This document shows, one piece after another, positions 12,973 to 24,600 of a stretch of 64,000 nt of DNA (position 1 is the stretch's first letter; each line of letters starts with the position of its first letter). The stretch comes from Ciona intestinalis. Taxonomy: Eukaryota; Chordata; Ascidiacea; Phlebobranchia; Cionidae. Location: positions 217,888 to 281,887 of the forward strand of contig NC_020166.2 of the NCBI RefSeq assembly GCF_000224145.3, read 5' to 3'. A program made the position numbers and the translations under genes. The notes under the pieces are model-generated. The model was not told where the DNA came from, made no database searches, and saw nothing but the letters and a program-made list of their open reading frames with translations.

Positions 12973-13164
12973 GTAGTAGGAGGGGTAAGATGGGACACCT
13001 TATCATTCTGTTTCTCGTGTCATTTGTATAGTAAACAAAAAAATTTAAATAAAAAACTGTATCTTCAGGACTCCCATTGGCCGTTGTTATTTGTTTAAAA
13101 CACGATCAGGGTATTTGGATATTAAGAGCTAAAGGTGTCCCATCTTTCCCTACCCTACTATATA
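12973..13164 (-). mobile_element. MITE just downstream of ATAD2
   Basis: Starts about 100 bases after the stop codon and carries the first AATAAA (13048-13053) downstream of the gene. Confidence 0.85.
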
Positions 13165-13358
13165 GTTTGTTCTGTTGACGCTGCTTCGAAGTAGCAACAG
13201 TTGTTTTGAGGTTGTTTTCATTGAAGGTAATAAACCTGTTACTCTATACCTGGCGTTTTCATTGAAAGACACTGAAACCATAGTTTCACATCGATGGAAT
13301 TTCCTTGGTCGATTTTTATCAGAAATAAACCACTGACGAATTTCGGACATTTCATAGA

Positions 13359-13615
13359 ACACGCAAAAGATGGCCTGCGTTTTCGGCAACACCTACATGT
13401 GCGAGCAATTATTCTCAAAAATGAAACTTAATAAGAACAAAATGCGAACACAAATCACTGATTCGCATTTAGACGGAATACTTCATCTTGCTTCTTCTTT
13501 GAAACCAGACATGGAAAAGCTTTCGAAAGTCAAGCAACATCGCACTAATCAACCAAACTTACCGCGGTTTAAAGCGTTTGTGTTCTTATTCTCGTTTTTA
13601 ATAAATTGTTATTAA
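13359..13615 (+). pseudogene. Remnant of a hAT-family transposase C terminus
   Basis: The reading frame from 13370 begins ACVFGNTYMCEQLFSKM, followed by KNKMRTQITDSHLDGIL. This is the C-terminal dimerisation region seen in hAT transposases and domesticated relatives such as GTF2IRD2- and ZBED-type proteins (family known from memory). An in-frame stop lies just upstream and no BED finger or catalytic region is visible nearby. Only about 80 residues survive, so this is a decayed fragment. It ends at TAA 13613-13615. I could not define inverted repeats for it. Confidence 0.7.
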
Positions 13616-13899
13616 AATACGCGAGTTTTCCATGTGCGGCGCGCGCGACAAATTTTAAACTGCGATTTGGGCTGTGCAATGAAAAAAGTTGCTGACTCTG
13701 CAACGTATAAGCTGCCAGGACTTCTCTGGGAATTGCGGGCCATTCGGCGCCTTACAATAATCCGCCGATTTTGATGATTCGCCATTTTGAGATATATTTA
13801 TTCGACCATAACAGTGAATAGAAACAACTGTTCGACTAAAATGAACCTATATGGCCACTTACTTGCCAAATAGGACGCCTGTATTTGATTATTCATTGT

Positions 13900-14095
13900 A
13901 TAGTAGAGTAGGGGAAGATGGGACACCTTGGCACATTATATCTATTCATCCTGATCGTGTTTTAAACAATTAATAACGTTTTATGGGTGTCGTGAGTATA
14001 CAGTTTCATAATTCTTTTAATGTTCTTTGTTTACTACCAAATGTGACGAGAGAATAGAATGAAAAGATGTCCCATCTTCCCCCACCCTACTATAT
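13900..14095 (+). mobile_element. MITE, both ends present
   Basis: Flanked by TA on each side. Confidence 0.9.
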
Positions 14096-14231
14096 ACAAG
14101 CACATATATGCATTGAATCCTATGCTACATTGAGAATGATATATTTAGTTAATACGTCACAAAAGTTATAAATTCTCTTGGAAATTCTGCTTCACAGTAA
14201 AGCGGGCGTTCTAGTCAAGCGTAGATATCTA

Positions 14232-14434
14232 TGTAGGGTGGGGAGAGATGGGACACCTTTAGCACATAATATCCAGAAATTCTGATCGTGTTTTAAATAA
14301 TTAACAAGGGTCCATGCTGGGAGTTGTAATGGTTGCGGTTTTATAATTGTTTGAATATTCTTTGTTTACTACCAAATGGGACAAAAAAAGATTAGAAACT
14401 TTTTATCCCATCTTACCCCACCCTGCTATATAGC
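14232..14434 (+). mobile_element. MITE, both ends present
   Basis: Slightly diverged right end CCCCACCCTGCTATA. Confidence 0.85.
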
Positions 14435-15129
14435 CAATACGTGGCACCAAAAACCTGGGTAATTCCCTGGTATTTGAAAAAAATGAGGAAGTAGCCTACG
14501 TTCTGTGTCACCATACACCTGAGACGTGGGTAGTTCCTCTGTCGCTGATGTAGCTGGTCTAACTGTTAAGTGGGGTAGCCCAACTTGCTATATAGTTTAG
14601 CTTTTACTGTGTATCAAAGCTATTATGTTATTTCTGTTATACCAGGCAGAAGGTAAATGATCGGATAGTCGGAAACAGACTAGATTTTTGAAGCAGATTT
14701 AGCCTTAAAACATATTTATATTAAACGGCATGTTTTTAAAATAATGAATAAAAATTGTGGCAAAACAGCAAACAGTTCAAAGTTGTTAAATATGTATTGT
14801 TGTATTTATGTCGTTTTTAAGGCGGCGACCGCACGTTTTATTTCTTGTATTTATTTGATCAAAATGTTCAGTTTTAAAGGTTTTTGTTTCGATTCTTGTC
14901 TCATGTTTTGGATATGGTTCAATTTTCAATATGGTTCAAGTCATTTTAGAAATGCAAATAATCGTTATGTTATGTTAAGGTATCTATAGGAAGATATATG
15001 TTAACTGCCTTGGCCATTGTTTGTGTTTCTAAAAGTTAATAAGTAACTTAATGTTGCAAGTTGTATTTGAAGAAGTTTTCTGGCTGCAGTGAGCATTTAA
15101 GTTAAAAGTATTCATCTGCGGATTAATAT

Positions 15130-15322
15130 ATATAGTAGGGTGGGGGAAGATGGGACACCTTTTATTCTATTTTCTGGTCCCATTTTGTACTAAACAAAGA
15201 ACATTCAAAGAATTATAAAACCGTATCCTCACGACTCCCATATGCCGTTGTTAATTGTTTAAAACATGATCAGAATATTTGGATATTATGCGCTAAAGTG
15301 TCCTACTCTTCAGTATACTACA
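15130..15322 (-). mobile_element. MITE, right end eroded
   Basis: The inner end reads TACTCTTCAGTATACTA. Confidence 0.8.
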
Positions 15323-15637
15323 TGTATTTCACCAACGTAGAAAATAGATTCAGGGGGTATAGGGCCAACATAAGGAAACTTATATGCAAATGTATTATTG
15401 TCTTTGCGCGATTCATCATACAACTTACGTCATAAGCGCCAACTCTTTTTTATTGTTCGTCACAGTCACGCTATATTGGTCTCCATTGTTATTCGGGAAC
15501 CGTATCCAACTGTAGAAGCGAGTACTGTATAGTTGTACAATACAAAATTGCGACACAAAGGCGTAAGACTCTATTGTTGCATCGTGTTACACGTTCACAA
15601 CCAACTAAAGATTGTAACTTGGAAACCAAAATACTAT

Positions 15638-15740
15638 ATAGTAGTGTGGGGGAAGCTTGGACACCTTTAGCACATAATATCCAAATATTCTGATTGTGTT
15701 TTAAACAATTAACAACGGTCTATGGGAGTCGCGAGGATAT
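15638..15740 (+). mobile_element. MITE left half interrupted by a SINE
   Basis: Sequence passes straight into a SINE head at about 15743, then the gap. Confidence 0.8.
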
Positions 15741-15742
15741 GA

Positions 15743-15790
15743 CACCGGCGCCGTGGCGTAGTGGTTGGCGCGCCTGCCTGTAGCGCGGAG
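15743..15790 (+). repeat. SINE head inserted in a MITE, cut by gap
   Basis: The A-box region follows directly on the middle of a truncated MITE copy. Confidence 0.75.
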
Positions 15791-16600
15791 NNNNNNNNNN
15801 NNNNNNNNNNNNNNNNNNNNNNNNNNNNNNNNNNNNNNNNNNNNNNNNNNNNNNNNNNNNNNNNNNNNNNNNNNNNNNNNNNNNNNNNNNNNNNNNNNNN
15901 NNNNNNNNNNNNNNNNNNNNNNNNNNNNNNNNNNNNNNNNNNNNNNNNNNNNNNNNNNNNNNNNNNNNNNNNNNNNNNNNNNNNNNNNNNNNNNNNNNNN
16001 NNNNNNNNNNNNNNNNNNNNNNNNNNNNNNNNNNNNNNNNNNNNNNNNNNNNNNNNNNNNNNNNNNNNNNNNNNNNNNNNNNNNNNNNNNNNNNNNNNNN
16101 NNNNNNNNNNNNNNNNNNNNNNNNNNNNNNNNNNNNNNNNNNNNNNNNNNNNNNNNNNNNNNNNNNNNNNNNNNNNNNNNNNNNNNNNNNNNNNNNNNNN
16201 NNNNNNNNNNNNNNNNNNNNNNNNNNNNNNNNNNNNNNNNNNNNNNNNNNNNNNNNNNNNNNNNNNNNNNNNNNNNNNNNNNNNNNNNNNNNNNNNNNNN
16301 NNNNNNNNNNNNNNNNNNNNNNNNNNNNNNNNNNNNNNNNNNNNNNNNNNNNNNNNNNNNNNNNNNNNNNNNNNNNNNNNNNNNNNNNNNNNNNNNNNNN
16401 NNNNNNNNNNNNNNNNNNNNNNNNNNNNNNNNNNNNNNNNNNNNNNNNNNNNNNNNNNNNNNNNNNNNNNNNNNNNNNNNNNNNNNNNNNNNNNNNNNNN
16501 NNNNNNNNNNNNNNNNNNNNNNNNNNNNNNNNNNNNNNNNNNNNNNNNNNNNNNNNNNNNNNNNNNNNNNNNNNNNNNNNNNNNNNNNNNNNNNNNNNNN
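15791..16600. other. Assembly gap (810 N) inside a SINE
   Basis: The N run begins about 48 bases into a SINE head that interrupts an inverted-repeat element. Confidence 0.95.
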
Positions 16601-16874
16601 TGTATGTGCTTATATGTATGCGTGTTCCTATATGGCTTTCAATTGAAATTAAACCTGTTTAGTTTTATGGATTCCTTATTAAATATTTTCAAGATTTTTA
16701 CCTTACTTTCAGGTATAATTTAAGTCATTTTTATTTAATAATTACAAGGTTTTAACTGACTTCCATATATTAGCTGTTACACAGGCGTTTAACTTTAAAC
16801 AAAATCGAATCTTGTAATAATTTAAACAAAAATTAACTAAGTTATAATTTAATCAAAATTTAACCATGTATAAC

Positions 16875-16912
16875 TTTTGCGCAGGCATTTAACTTTTTTG
16901 CGCAGGCATTTA
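16875..16912 (+). promoter_or_regulatory. Tandem acceptor-like sites before the orphan gene's ATG
   Basis: A 17-base block, TTTTGCGCAGGCATTTA, occurs at 16875-16891 and again at 16896-16912, each with a CAG acceptor after a T-rich tract. They lie 25-45 bases upstream of the ATG. They could be cis-splice sites of a 5' UTR exon or spliced-leader trans-splice sites, which are common in ascidians. Confidence 0.4.
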
Positions 16913-16928
16913 TCTCAAAACCTGAAAC

Positions 16929-19260
16929 ATGGCAGACAGAACTGTGGCTATTTCTTCGGCCGATAGTGGTGTTGGTGACGTGGCAGCAGTGGCTACGTCA
17001 CAAATTAGAATTAACCTTAAAGTTTCTCGTGGGGATTCCAGATTGGAAGTGAATGAACGGGGAAACTTTGTAGCACACATTGAAGGCAACGTGTACACGA
17101 TTACGACTGCAATTTTCCGGCAGTTTACTGTTCAACGTTTGTTGATCGTAGGTGGTTCGGTAACGGCGATCGCTTATGGCTTGCACAGGCTTGGATACAA
17201 CGCTGGCCCATTTTTCCCTGGCAGCATTGCATTTGTGATTTCAACTGAACCTGACAAAGAACGCGCTCTTCGCCGCAGATTGGAGAATGGAATGTTCTTG
17301 CAAGAGCTTAAGGATGAAGTCAGTGATATAATACAACAGCATTCTGACATACTGGGCGATCTGAAGCAGTTCAATATAATTTCGTGCAAAGGTAAATACT
17401 ACTTGTTCGGTCAAATGTGTTACATATGTCAATTTATTGATTCGGCCGTGGAAGAATAGGGGTCTCGCCTCCTCTTGACCAAACGGGTTCGAGGCTTGTC
17501 GCTGCTACCATTGTGTTCGTATGTGTGTTTTTACCCAGTGACCCGTTATGGATTGTTTAAATTGTCAGTCAAACAGAAATATTTTATAATCACCCACAAA
17601 GTTACATACGTGGTAACTTGTAAGCGGACACGAGGTGTATGAAACAGAACACCCGTGTTATAACGACTGTCGTTGCCCCACCATGCGAGGATAAAAAGGT
17701 TATAACACGGATATCTATAAAAGAAAACAATTATTTGATGTGTATGGGGTACGTTTGCAGACACAAAACTAAAATATTTTTATTTACAGAAATCCAGGAA
17801 ACACAAAAAGAAGGGGGGTCAGTAAACGTCAAAGATGTTAAAATGAAAGATTCTGCTTTTATGGCTTATGATGTTGAAATTAGCAAGGGAGCAGGCGGTA
17901 AGAAAATACGTTCTGGGAGTTTTTCTATTCTGTGTGGGCGTGTCATGCACTTAAATATATTTTAAGGTGATGACGTGAGCTATAGCTTTTAAAATGATAT
18001 AGATTAAACAGTCTTTGGTTGAAATGAAAACTAAATTTTATAAATTTATTAGGAATTATGTTATGGTATAGACTATAGAGTGGGGTAAGATTGTAATATT
18101 CACTTTTTGCGTCCCATTTGGTAAACAAAGAATATTTACAGAAATATATGAAAAAATGTTCGAAACAGGTTCATAGGAAATGGAATTTAGATGCTAACAG
18201 AATCCATCTTACCCCACAGTAATATTTACCCACAGTTTGATAAAAAGCCGGGTTTGTTTAATGCGACCTACAGTTTAGTGGTCTTTTGTGTTTAGATTGA
18301 ATAGATTATTTTGATTCTTTTTATGCAACAGGTGCGAGTCAAGCAAGCGGATCAGAGGGGAAAAGCAGTACACCCGGTAATTGCTTTCTAATGTTTAATT
18401 TGTGTATATCTGCATATGTACAATGTATAGTATATAACACGCTATATAGTAGGGTGGGGGAAGATCAGAAACATTTTCATTTTATTTTCTCCCTCTATTT
18501 GGTAGTAAACAAAGAACATTTAAAGATTTAAAAAAAACGCATCCTAACGACTCCCATAGACCGTTGTTATTTGTTTAAAACATGATCAGGATATTTGGAT
18601 ATTATGTGCTAAAGGTGTCCCATCTTACTCCACAGTACTATATATGGTTTTCTTGTAAAAGTAGGCGTATAATCTTTATATTACTTGCAGGTCATATATA
18701 CGACATGTCTTCAAATTAAATATAATGCCTGTTATCAATACCAGCGGTATATGTTTTCGAACTTTGCTAAATTTTAATGAATGCACCTTAAGCCTTGCTG
18801 TTATAAGTAAACTCTGAATTTAAAGGAGGTATAAAAGAAACGAACTTCATAAGAAACAACATATAGTGGGGTGGGGGAAGATGGGACACCTTTAGCACAT
18901 AATATAAAATATAGTAGGGTGGGGAAAGATGGGACACCTTTAACACAAAATATCCAAATATATCATGATCGTGTTNNNNNNNNNNNNNNNNNNNNNNNNN
19001 NNNNNNNNNNNNNNNNNNNNNNNNNGACTACTTCGAATGTCCTTGTACTCTTACTAAATGGAACGAGAAAATATATAATGAAAAGATGTCCCATCTTTCC
19101 CCACCCTACTATATTTGGGTTACTTTTCGCGGCCTCTTTATACATTTAGTTTAACCACTGTTTTACAGAGATGGCGAAAAAGGTCCATGTGGAAAACTTG
19201 GATATGGATAGTTCTGCTTTTATGTCCTCCGGCGTACGCATCGTTAAGCAAGACAAGTAG
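16929..19260 (+). CDS. Uncharacterised four-exon protein with a repeated DSxAFM motif
   Basis: Exons 16929-17391, 17790-17897, 18332-18376 and 19169-19260 (TAG) join in phase to 235 codons. I do not recognise the family. The first exon gives a hydrophilic N terminus, a beta-like stretch (IRINLKVSRGDSRLEVNERG), then two apolar segments (RLLIVGGSVTAIAYGLHRLG and FFPGSIAFVIS) that could be a membrane hairpin, then a charged helical part (ALRRRLENGMFLQELKDEV). The small later exons carry a repeated motif, VKMKDSAFMAYDVEI and LDMDSSAFMSSGVRI, separated by a Ser/Gly linker. The ATG follows a pyrimidine-rich acceptor-like site at 16904-16905. The gene is supported by consistent splice phases and the motif repeat; function is unknown. 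Confidence 0.62.
17455..17705 (+). repeat. SINE body and tail in orphan-gene intron 1
   Basis: A degenerate head (B-box-like GGGTTCGAGGC), body and one tail unit. Confidence 0.75.
18074..18226 (-). mobile_element. Diverged MITE
   Basis: Only the ends and the middle GTAAACAAAGAA block are clear. Confidence 0.65.
18442..18656 (-). mobile_element. MITE, both ends present
   Basis: In orphan-gene intron 3. Confidence 0.85.
18863..19112 (+). mobile_element. MITE with duplicated left end and a gap
   Basis: The left end and the start of the interior are repeated at 18865 and 18912. Confidence 0.8.
18976..19025. other. Assembly gap (50 N) inside a MITE
   Basis: Sequence on both sides belongs to one MITE copy, in the last intron of the orphan gene. 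Confidence 0.95.
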
Positions 19261-19388
19261 TGGGATTGTTCGACTCTAAACATTTATACGGACTCTGGTT
19301 CGACTTTCTGTATAATTATGTAGTATATGTATGTGTATTTTGACTATTAATTGTTTAGTTAGCCTATAGTCTACCAGATAAAACGTAT

Positions 19389-19588
19389 TATAGTAGGGTG
19401 GGGAAAGATGGTCCATCTTTTCATTATACTCTTTTCTCATCCCATTTGATAGTGAACAAAGAACATTTACATAGTTATAAAACCGTAGCCCCACGACTCT
19501 AAAAGAGTGTTGTTAATTGTTTAAAACACGATTAGAAAATATGGGATTTAGTTGCTAAAGGTGTCCCGTCTTACCCCACATTACTATA
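19389..19588 (-). mobile_element. MITE of the CTAAAAGAG subfamily
   Basis: Carries CGACTCTAAAAGAGTGTTG where most copies have CGACTCCCATAGACCGTTG. Confidence 0.85.
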
Positions 19589-19829
19589 CCATACTTTAGC
19601 ATTGTATAAATGACAATTCATTATTTAGCCTATTTACCTGGTAAAACATCTTATAGACTAACTAATTGTTTCGTAAAAAAAATGTTGTTTTTATATTTTC
19701 ACATGTGTTGTTCCTTGCTATGTTACTATTTCGATGATTGTAAACCTGGTTCTGTTATCGCATTCCTACGTTCTTAATGCATTAATTATCTCACGGCGAA
19801 ACTTTTTTACTTCAGCGGTTGGAATAGCG

Positions 19830-19946
19830 GTTTTAAACGCATTTTTTCAAAATCTGTTTTGATTTTGAAACTTTGATGGTACCTTTAGATCACATTTGGA
19901 CATTTCTATCCAAAAACAATTTTTGATTTTTCGTTGGTATGCCCCT
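19830..19946. mobile_element. Truncated copy of the TTAA element
   Basis: Right end TCGTTGGTATGCCCCT followed by TTAA 19947-19950; the left end is not recognisable. Confidence 0.6.
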
Positions 19947-20710
19947 TTAAGTTTTCAACCTAATTATTACTTGCGCGTTTTCGGCGCCGTGTGTGATTAC
20001 ACTTGCCTGTAGTGTGTTTTCTGTTTTGTCACTCGTTTGCTGTAGTGTAGCAACAGTTAGTAGTGTAGTTTTCAACTAGTGCGTTTATGTAGCCTATATG
20101 CTAAGTGTGTGTGTTTTGAGGTTTTGTTCAATCTGGTTAATGATTCGTGTTTCTATTTTAATAAGCTAGTTTAAATAAGGTAAATGGTTAATAAAGATTG
20201 TTACTTTATCTTATGGAATCTATAATTCTGAAGTCATTTAATTGATTTACAAATAGTCTTAAAAAGATTGAAAACTTTGTAATACGGTACTCGTTGCCTT
20301 ATAATAAAGTTTGAATCATAATTCTTGATTCCATTTAATTAAGGCGAGTTGTTTGAATTGGGTAAATGATGATTAATTTGTTGCATTAAAATACCGGGTG
20401 ATTTAATAGATTTACAAATAGTCATAAAACGTATAATAGGAAGTTAGAAATACTTTTGTGTTGGTTAATTTTAAATTCTAAGTATTCGTCTGTAACAAAT
20501 CTATGATGGGAGTCGTTTCAAGACATCGCCACAAACTTGTCAGCAGAGGATTGAATACGAAGCAAGCATAGCATCAGGTGAGGTAAGCAGGCATATCTTT
20601 AAAGATAATATATTAGCCTAGTAAGCGCCATATATGTAAAACAATTTTTAAATAAAAAATAAAAACTTTAAACTACGTTCTTCGCTATCGTATTCGAAGA
20701 GACAAACAAA

Positions 20711-20912
20711 ATATAGTAGGGTGGGGAAGACGGGACACATTTAGTACATAATATCCAAATATCCTGATCGTGTTTTAAACAATTAACAACGGTCTATGGG
20801 AGTTGTGAGGATACGGTTTTATAATTCTTTGAATGTTCTTTGTTTGTACTACCAAATGGGACAAGAAATTAGAATGAAAAGGTGTCCCATCTTCCCCCAC
20901 TCTACTATATTT
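20711..20912 (+). mobile_element. MITE, both ends present
   Basis: Near-consensus copy. Confidence 0.9.
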
Positions 20913-21234
20913 ATAGGGATCTTTGTCGCGCTGGCAACACCGTACGTAAGGTCCATGCTAACCTTTAAGTTTGTCTGCTACTGTCTAACTCTAAATGAAA
21001 ACAAAACGTTGGAATGATACAGTTTTAAATGCAATCTAACAGGCGAAAAAATAACAACAATAAAAATAAAAAGGCAAATAATAAAACAGCAACTTTGTGT
21101 GATATACTAACGTAGATATCGGTACAGTGGTGCAAACATAGAGTTCATATTTTTAGGGGAGTTAAAAAATTTCAAATGGTCGAATATATTTTACAATACG
21201 AATGTGAGTTTAGAGTGTGTGAGATACAGTTGAA

Positions 21235-21602
21235 ATGAATGTAACTTATTTATCCTCGCATGGCGGGGAAACGACAGTCGTTATAACACGGGTGTTCTGT
21301 TTCATACACCTCGTTCCTGCTTACAAGTTACCACGTATGTAACTTATTTATCCTCGCAAGGCGGGTGACGACAGTCGTTATAACACAGGTGTTCTGTTTC
21401 ATACACCTCGTGCCGGCGTACGAGTTACCACGTACGTATGTAATTTTGAGGGTGATTATTTCAGAGGAATTGTTTAACATTTCTGTGAAGTATGGCTGAC
21501 AATTTAGACACTCATAAATGTCCAATGACACACACGCCCACAATGGTAGCAGCGTCGAACCCCGAACACATTAACACTGCATGCTGAACACCACGGCGCT
21601 TG
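21235..21602 (-). repeat. SINE with two tail units
   Basis: Its head ends within a few bases of the GPCR stop codon, in the 3' UTR of that gene. Confidence 0.75.
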
Positions 21603-21607
21603 GTGCT

Positions 21608-24600
21608 TCACAACGCATTGCTACTTATACTACTCGTGTTTTCTTTTCCCATCGAGTTTTCGGGTTTGCTTCCATTTCTTCCAGCCCTGGAGTTTGTGTC
21701 GAATGAAACGCCACCGGCAACTCGTCTGTGGACGCCCATGGCACCGTCCCCGGTGTAGCGTTTGTCATTTTTATGTGAAGGTGAGCCTTTGAATGCGCAC
21801 GCCCGGCAAAACACCTTTTTCATGGCGGTTCGCATTTCTGGAAAGCGCCAGAAGTAGATCCAGGGGTTTACTAAAGAGTTCAATAAAGATGTCGTCAGAA
21901 GAACTTTCGCGGTACCGACGTACCGCTTATCTTGCTCGGTGTATGAGACCACGAATAGCAGGCCAAGAGGGACTGTACTGACCAAGAAAAGAACCAGAAT
22001 AATCACAAGTGTTCTAAGCAAACGCATGTCTCGGTATCGGCGTCTTCTTGCTGCAGATTTTGCTTTCGAGGCGGAACTTATTTTACGCTTCTCCTGAGGC
22101 ACCTCTTCCTTTATATCGTTGCTGTTTTTCGTGAATATTCGAGTCACCATCGCCTTTCTTCTCCATGAGCCTTCGCGAATTCGGTTCCACCCCTTCAAGC
22201 CTATGCGGTTGTTGGAAGGCGGCCGCACGCCGTCTCCTTGCCAGCTGTCATCGGTTTTGCGGCAACTCACATTTCCGTTGGCCTCATACTGAATTATGCT
22301 TTGGCTTATTTTGGGTCTCACTAAAAGATGGTTGCACGTTTCTGTTTTGTGAATGGGAAGAATCTGAAAATCTAAGATACAAACAAAATTAGAGCGTAAA
22401 ACTATATACCTATGTATTGTATTAAAACAAAAATTAATGTAATAATACGATTTTCGCTTAGATATAAAAAAATAGTTTAAATGAATGCGGGCAACTGATT
22501 TATTTCTTCGCGTGGCCGAAAAATGGCAGTTGTTATAACGAAGATGCTCTGTTTCGTACACTTGTCCCAACTTACAAATTACGTCGCACTCATACATTAT
22601 ATCCGTATCCTCACGACTCTAAAATAGCGTTGGTAATTGTTCAAAACACTATCAGGAAATATGGGATTGTGTGTTTCATCTTACCCCACAGTAAATAACA
22701 GATATTATGGGCTAACCCCTAACGGTATTCCATCTTACCCCACAGTACTAAATAACAGTTATTATATAATAACGGTGTCCATCTTACCCCACAGTACTAC
22801 ATGGCCTCACCTGTCACGCTTGCTTCACTTTGTCCCACCCTGCTGTTGTCTTCCGTCCCCCCGTTATTCGCTACCAGTGGTGGGGTGTATACTGGCTTCA
22901 GTTTTTCGCTGGATCGCCTCACGAAACAATATATCTTGGCGTACAACACACAAGGTATAATAGGCATGAGGAGCAGAGTGAGACCCATGAATAAGACAGA
23001 GCTTTTCGCAAATGGCGGGTTCACCTAAAAGTTTTTCGTGATCAAATTTTTTGATTTATTTTATTAGGACCAAAAGTGTTTACGGTCAAAAATTTTTTTT
23101 TATGATTTATTTGATGAACAATTTTTCGTTAAGACAAAACGGATTGCTTCGTAAACGACATTTTGTCAATTTTTCGTATTCGCACCCGACAGTTGCTTAG
23201 AAGTTGTTATATAGTAGGGTGGGGAAGATGGGACAACTTTCATTATATTTTCTCTCCCCTCTTAATAGCAAACAAAGAACATTTAAAGAATTATTGAAAT
23301 AACTATAAAACCGTATCCCCACGACTCCCATAGACTGTTGTTAAATGTTTAAACACGGTTAGGATATTTGGATATTATGTGCTTAAGGTGTCCCATCTTA
23401 CCCCAAACTTTTNNNNNNNNNNNNNNNNNNNNNNNNNNNNNNNNNNNNNNNNNNNNNNNNNNCTAAATAGCGTTGGTAATTGTTCAAAACACTATCAGGA
23501 AATATGGGATTGTGTGTTTCATCGTACCCCACAGTAAATAACAGATATTATGGGCTAACCCCTAACGGTATTCCATCTTACCCCACAGTACTACATTGCC
23601 TCACCTGTCACGCTTGCTTCACTTTGTCCCACCCTGCTGTTGTCTTCCGTCCCCCCGTTATTCGCTACCAGTGGTGGGGTGTATACTGGCTTCAGTTTTT
23701 CGCTGGATCGCCTCACGAAACAATATATCTTGGCGTACAACACACAAGGTATAATAGGCATGGTGAGCAGAGTGAGACCCATGAATAAGACAGAGCTTTT
23801 CGCAAATGGCGGGTTCACCTAAAAGTTTTTCGTGATCAAATTTTTTGATTTATTTTATTAGGACCAAAAGTGTTTACGGTCAAAAATATTTTTTTATGAT
23901 TTATTTGATGAACAATTTTTCGTTAAGACAAAACGGATTGCTTCGTAAACGACATTTTGTCAATTTTTCGTATTCGCACCCGACAGTTGCTTAGAAGTTG
24001 TTATATAGTAGGGTGGGGAAGATGGGACAACTTTCATTATATTTTCTCTCCCCTCTTAATAGTAAACAAAGAACATTTAAAGAATTATAAAACCGTATCA
24101 TCACGACTTCCATAGACCGTTGTTAATTGTTAAAACACGATCAGGACATTTAGATATTAAGTGCTCAAGGTGTCCCATCTTACCCCAAACTTTTATAAGT
24201 ATTAGGAAAACTAAGTGTTCAGGGATACTTTGTCATGCATGGATTTACGATTTGCATTTTGTACGACGAACTTACCTGCGAGCATGTTTGTACCGGTTCA
24301 CACACCATGTAAAACACATCTGACGTGCTGTTTGAAGGTATCACACAAAAACAGGAGTCAACGCAGTTCCATGCGGTTGCCACGGGAAGTGCATACGTCA
24401 CTATAGGGACGAGCCATGTCAGTCCTATCCCGGCTTTAATTAACCTGTGGTATAATGTAAATGTTATATTAAATGAATGAATGTAACTTGCTTTATCCTC
24501 GTGTGTTCTGAAAATGACACGTATGTAACTTATTCATCCTCGCATGGCGGGACAACGACAGTCGTTATAACATGGGTGTTCTGTTTCATACACCTCATGC

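Larger units (their letters stand above)
12874..16928. other. Intergenic stretch of repeats
   Basis: It holds MITE copies, a hAT remnant, a SINE head and an 810-N gap, listed separately. The non-repeat parts (for example 14450-15125 and 15325-15635) show no convincing exon. Confidence 0.7.
19261..21607. other. Intergenic: MITEs and a SINE between two genes
   Basis: It holds two MITEs, a decayed repeat shared with 25800-25945, and a minus-strand SINE adjoining the GPCR stop codon. AATAAA occurs at 20190-20195. No exon was recognised in 19600-20700. Confidence 0.65.

Noticed and set aside
15761..16723. Long open frames across N runs (also at 7818-8393 and 11954-12343)
   Set aside because: They are open only because Ns cannot encode stops.
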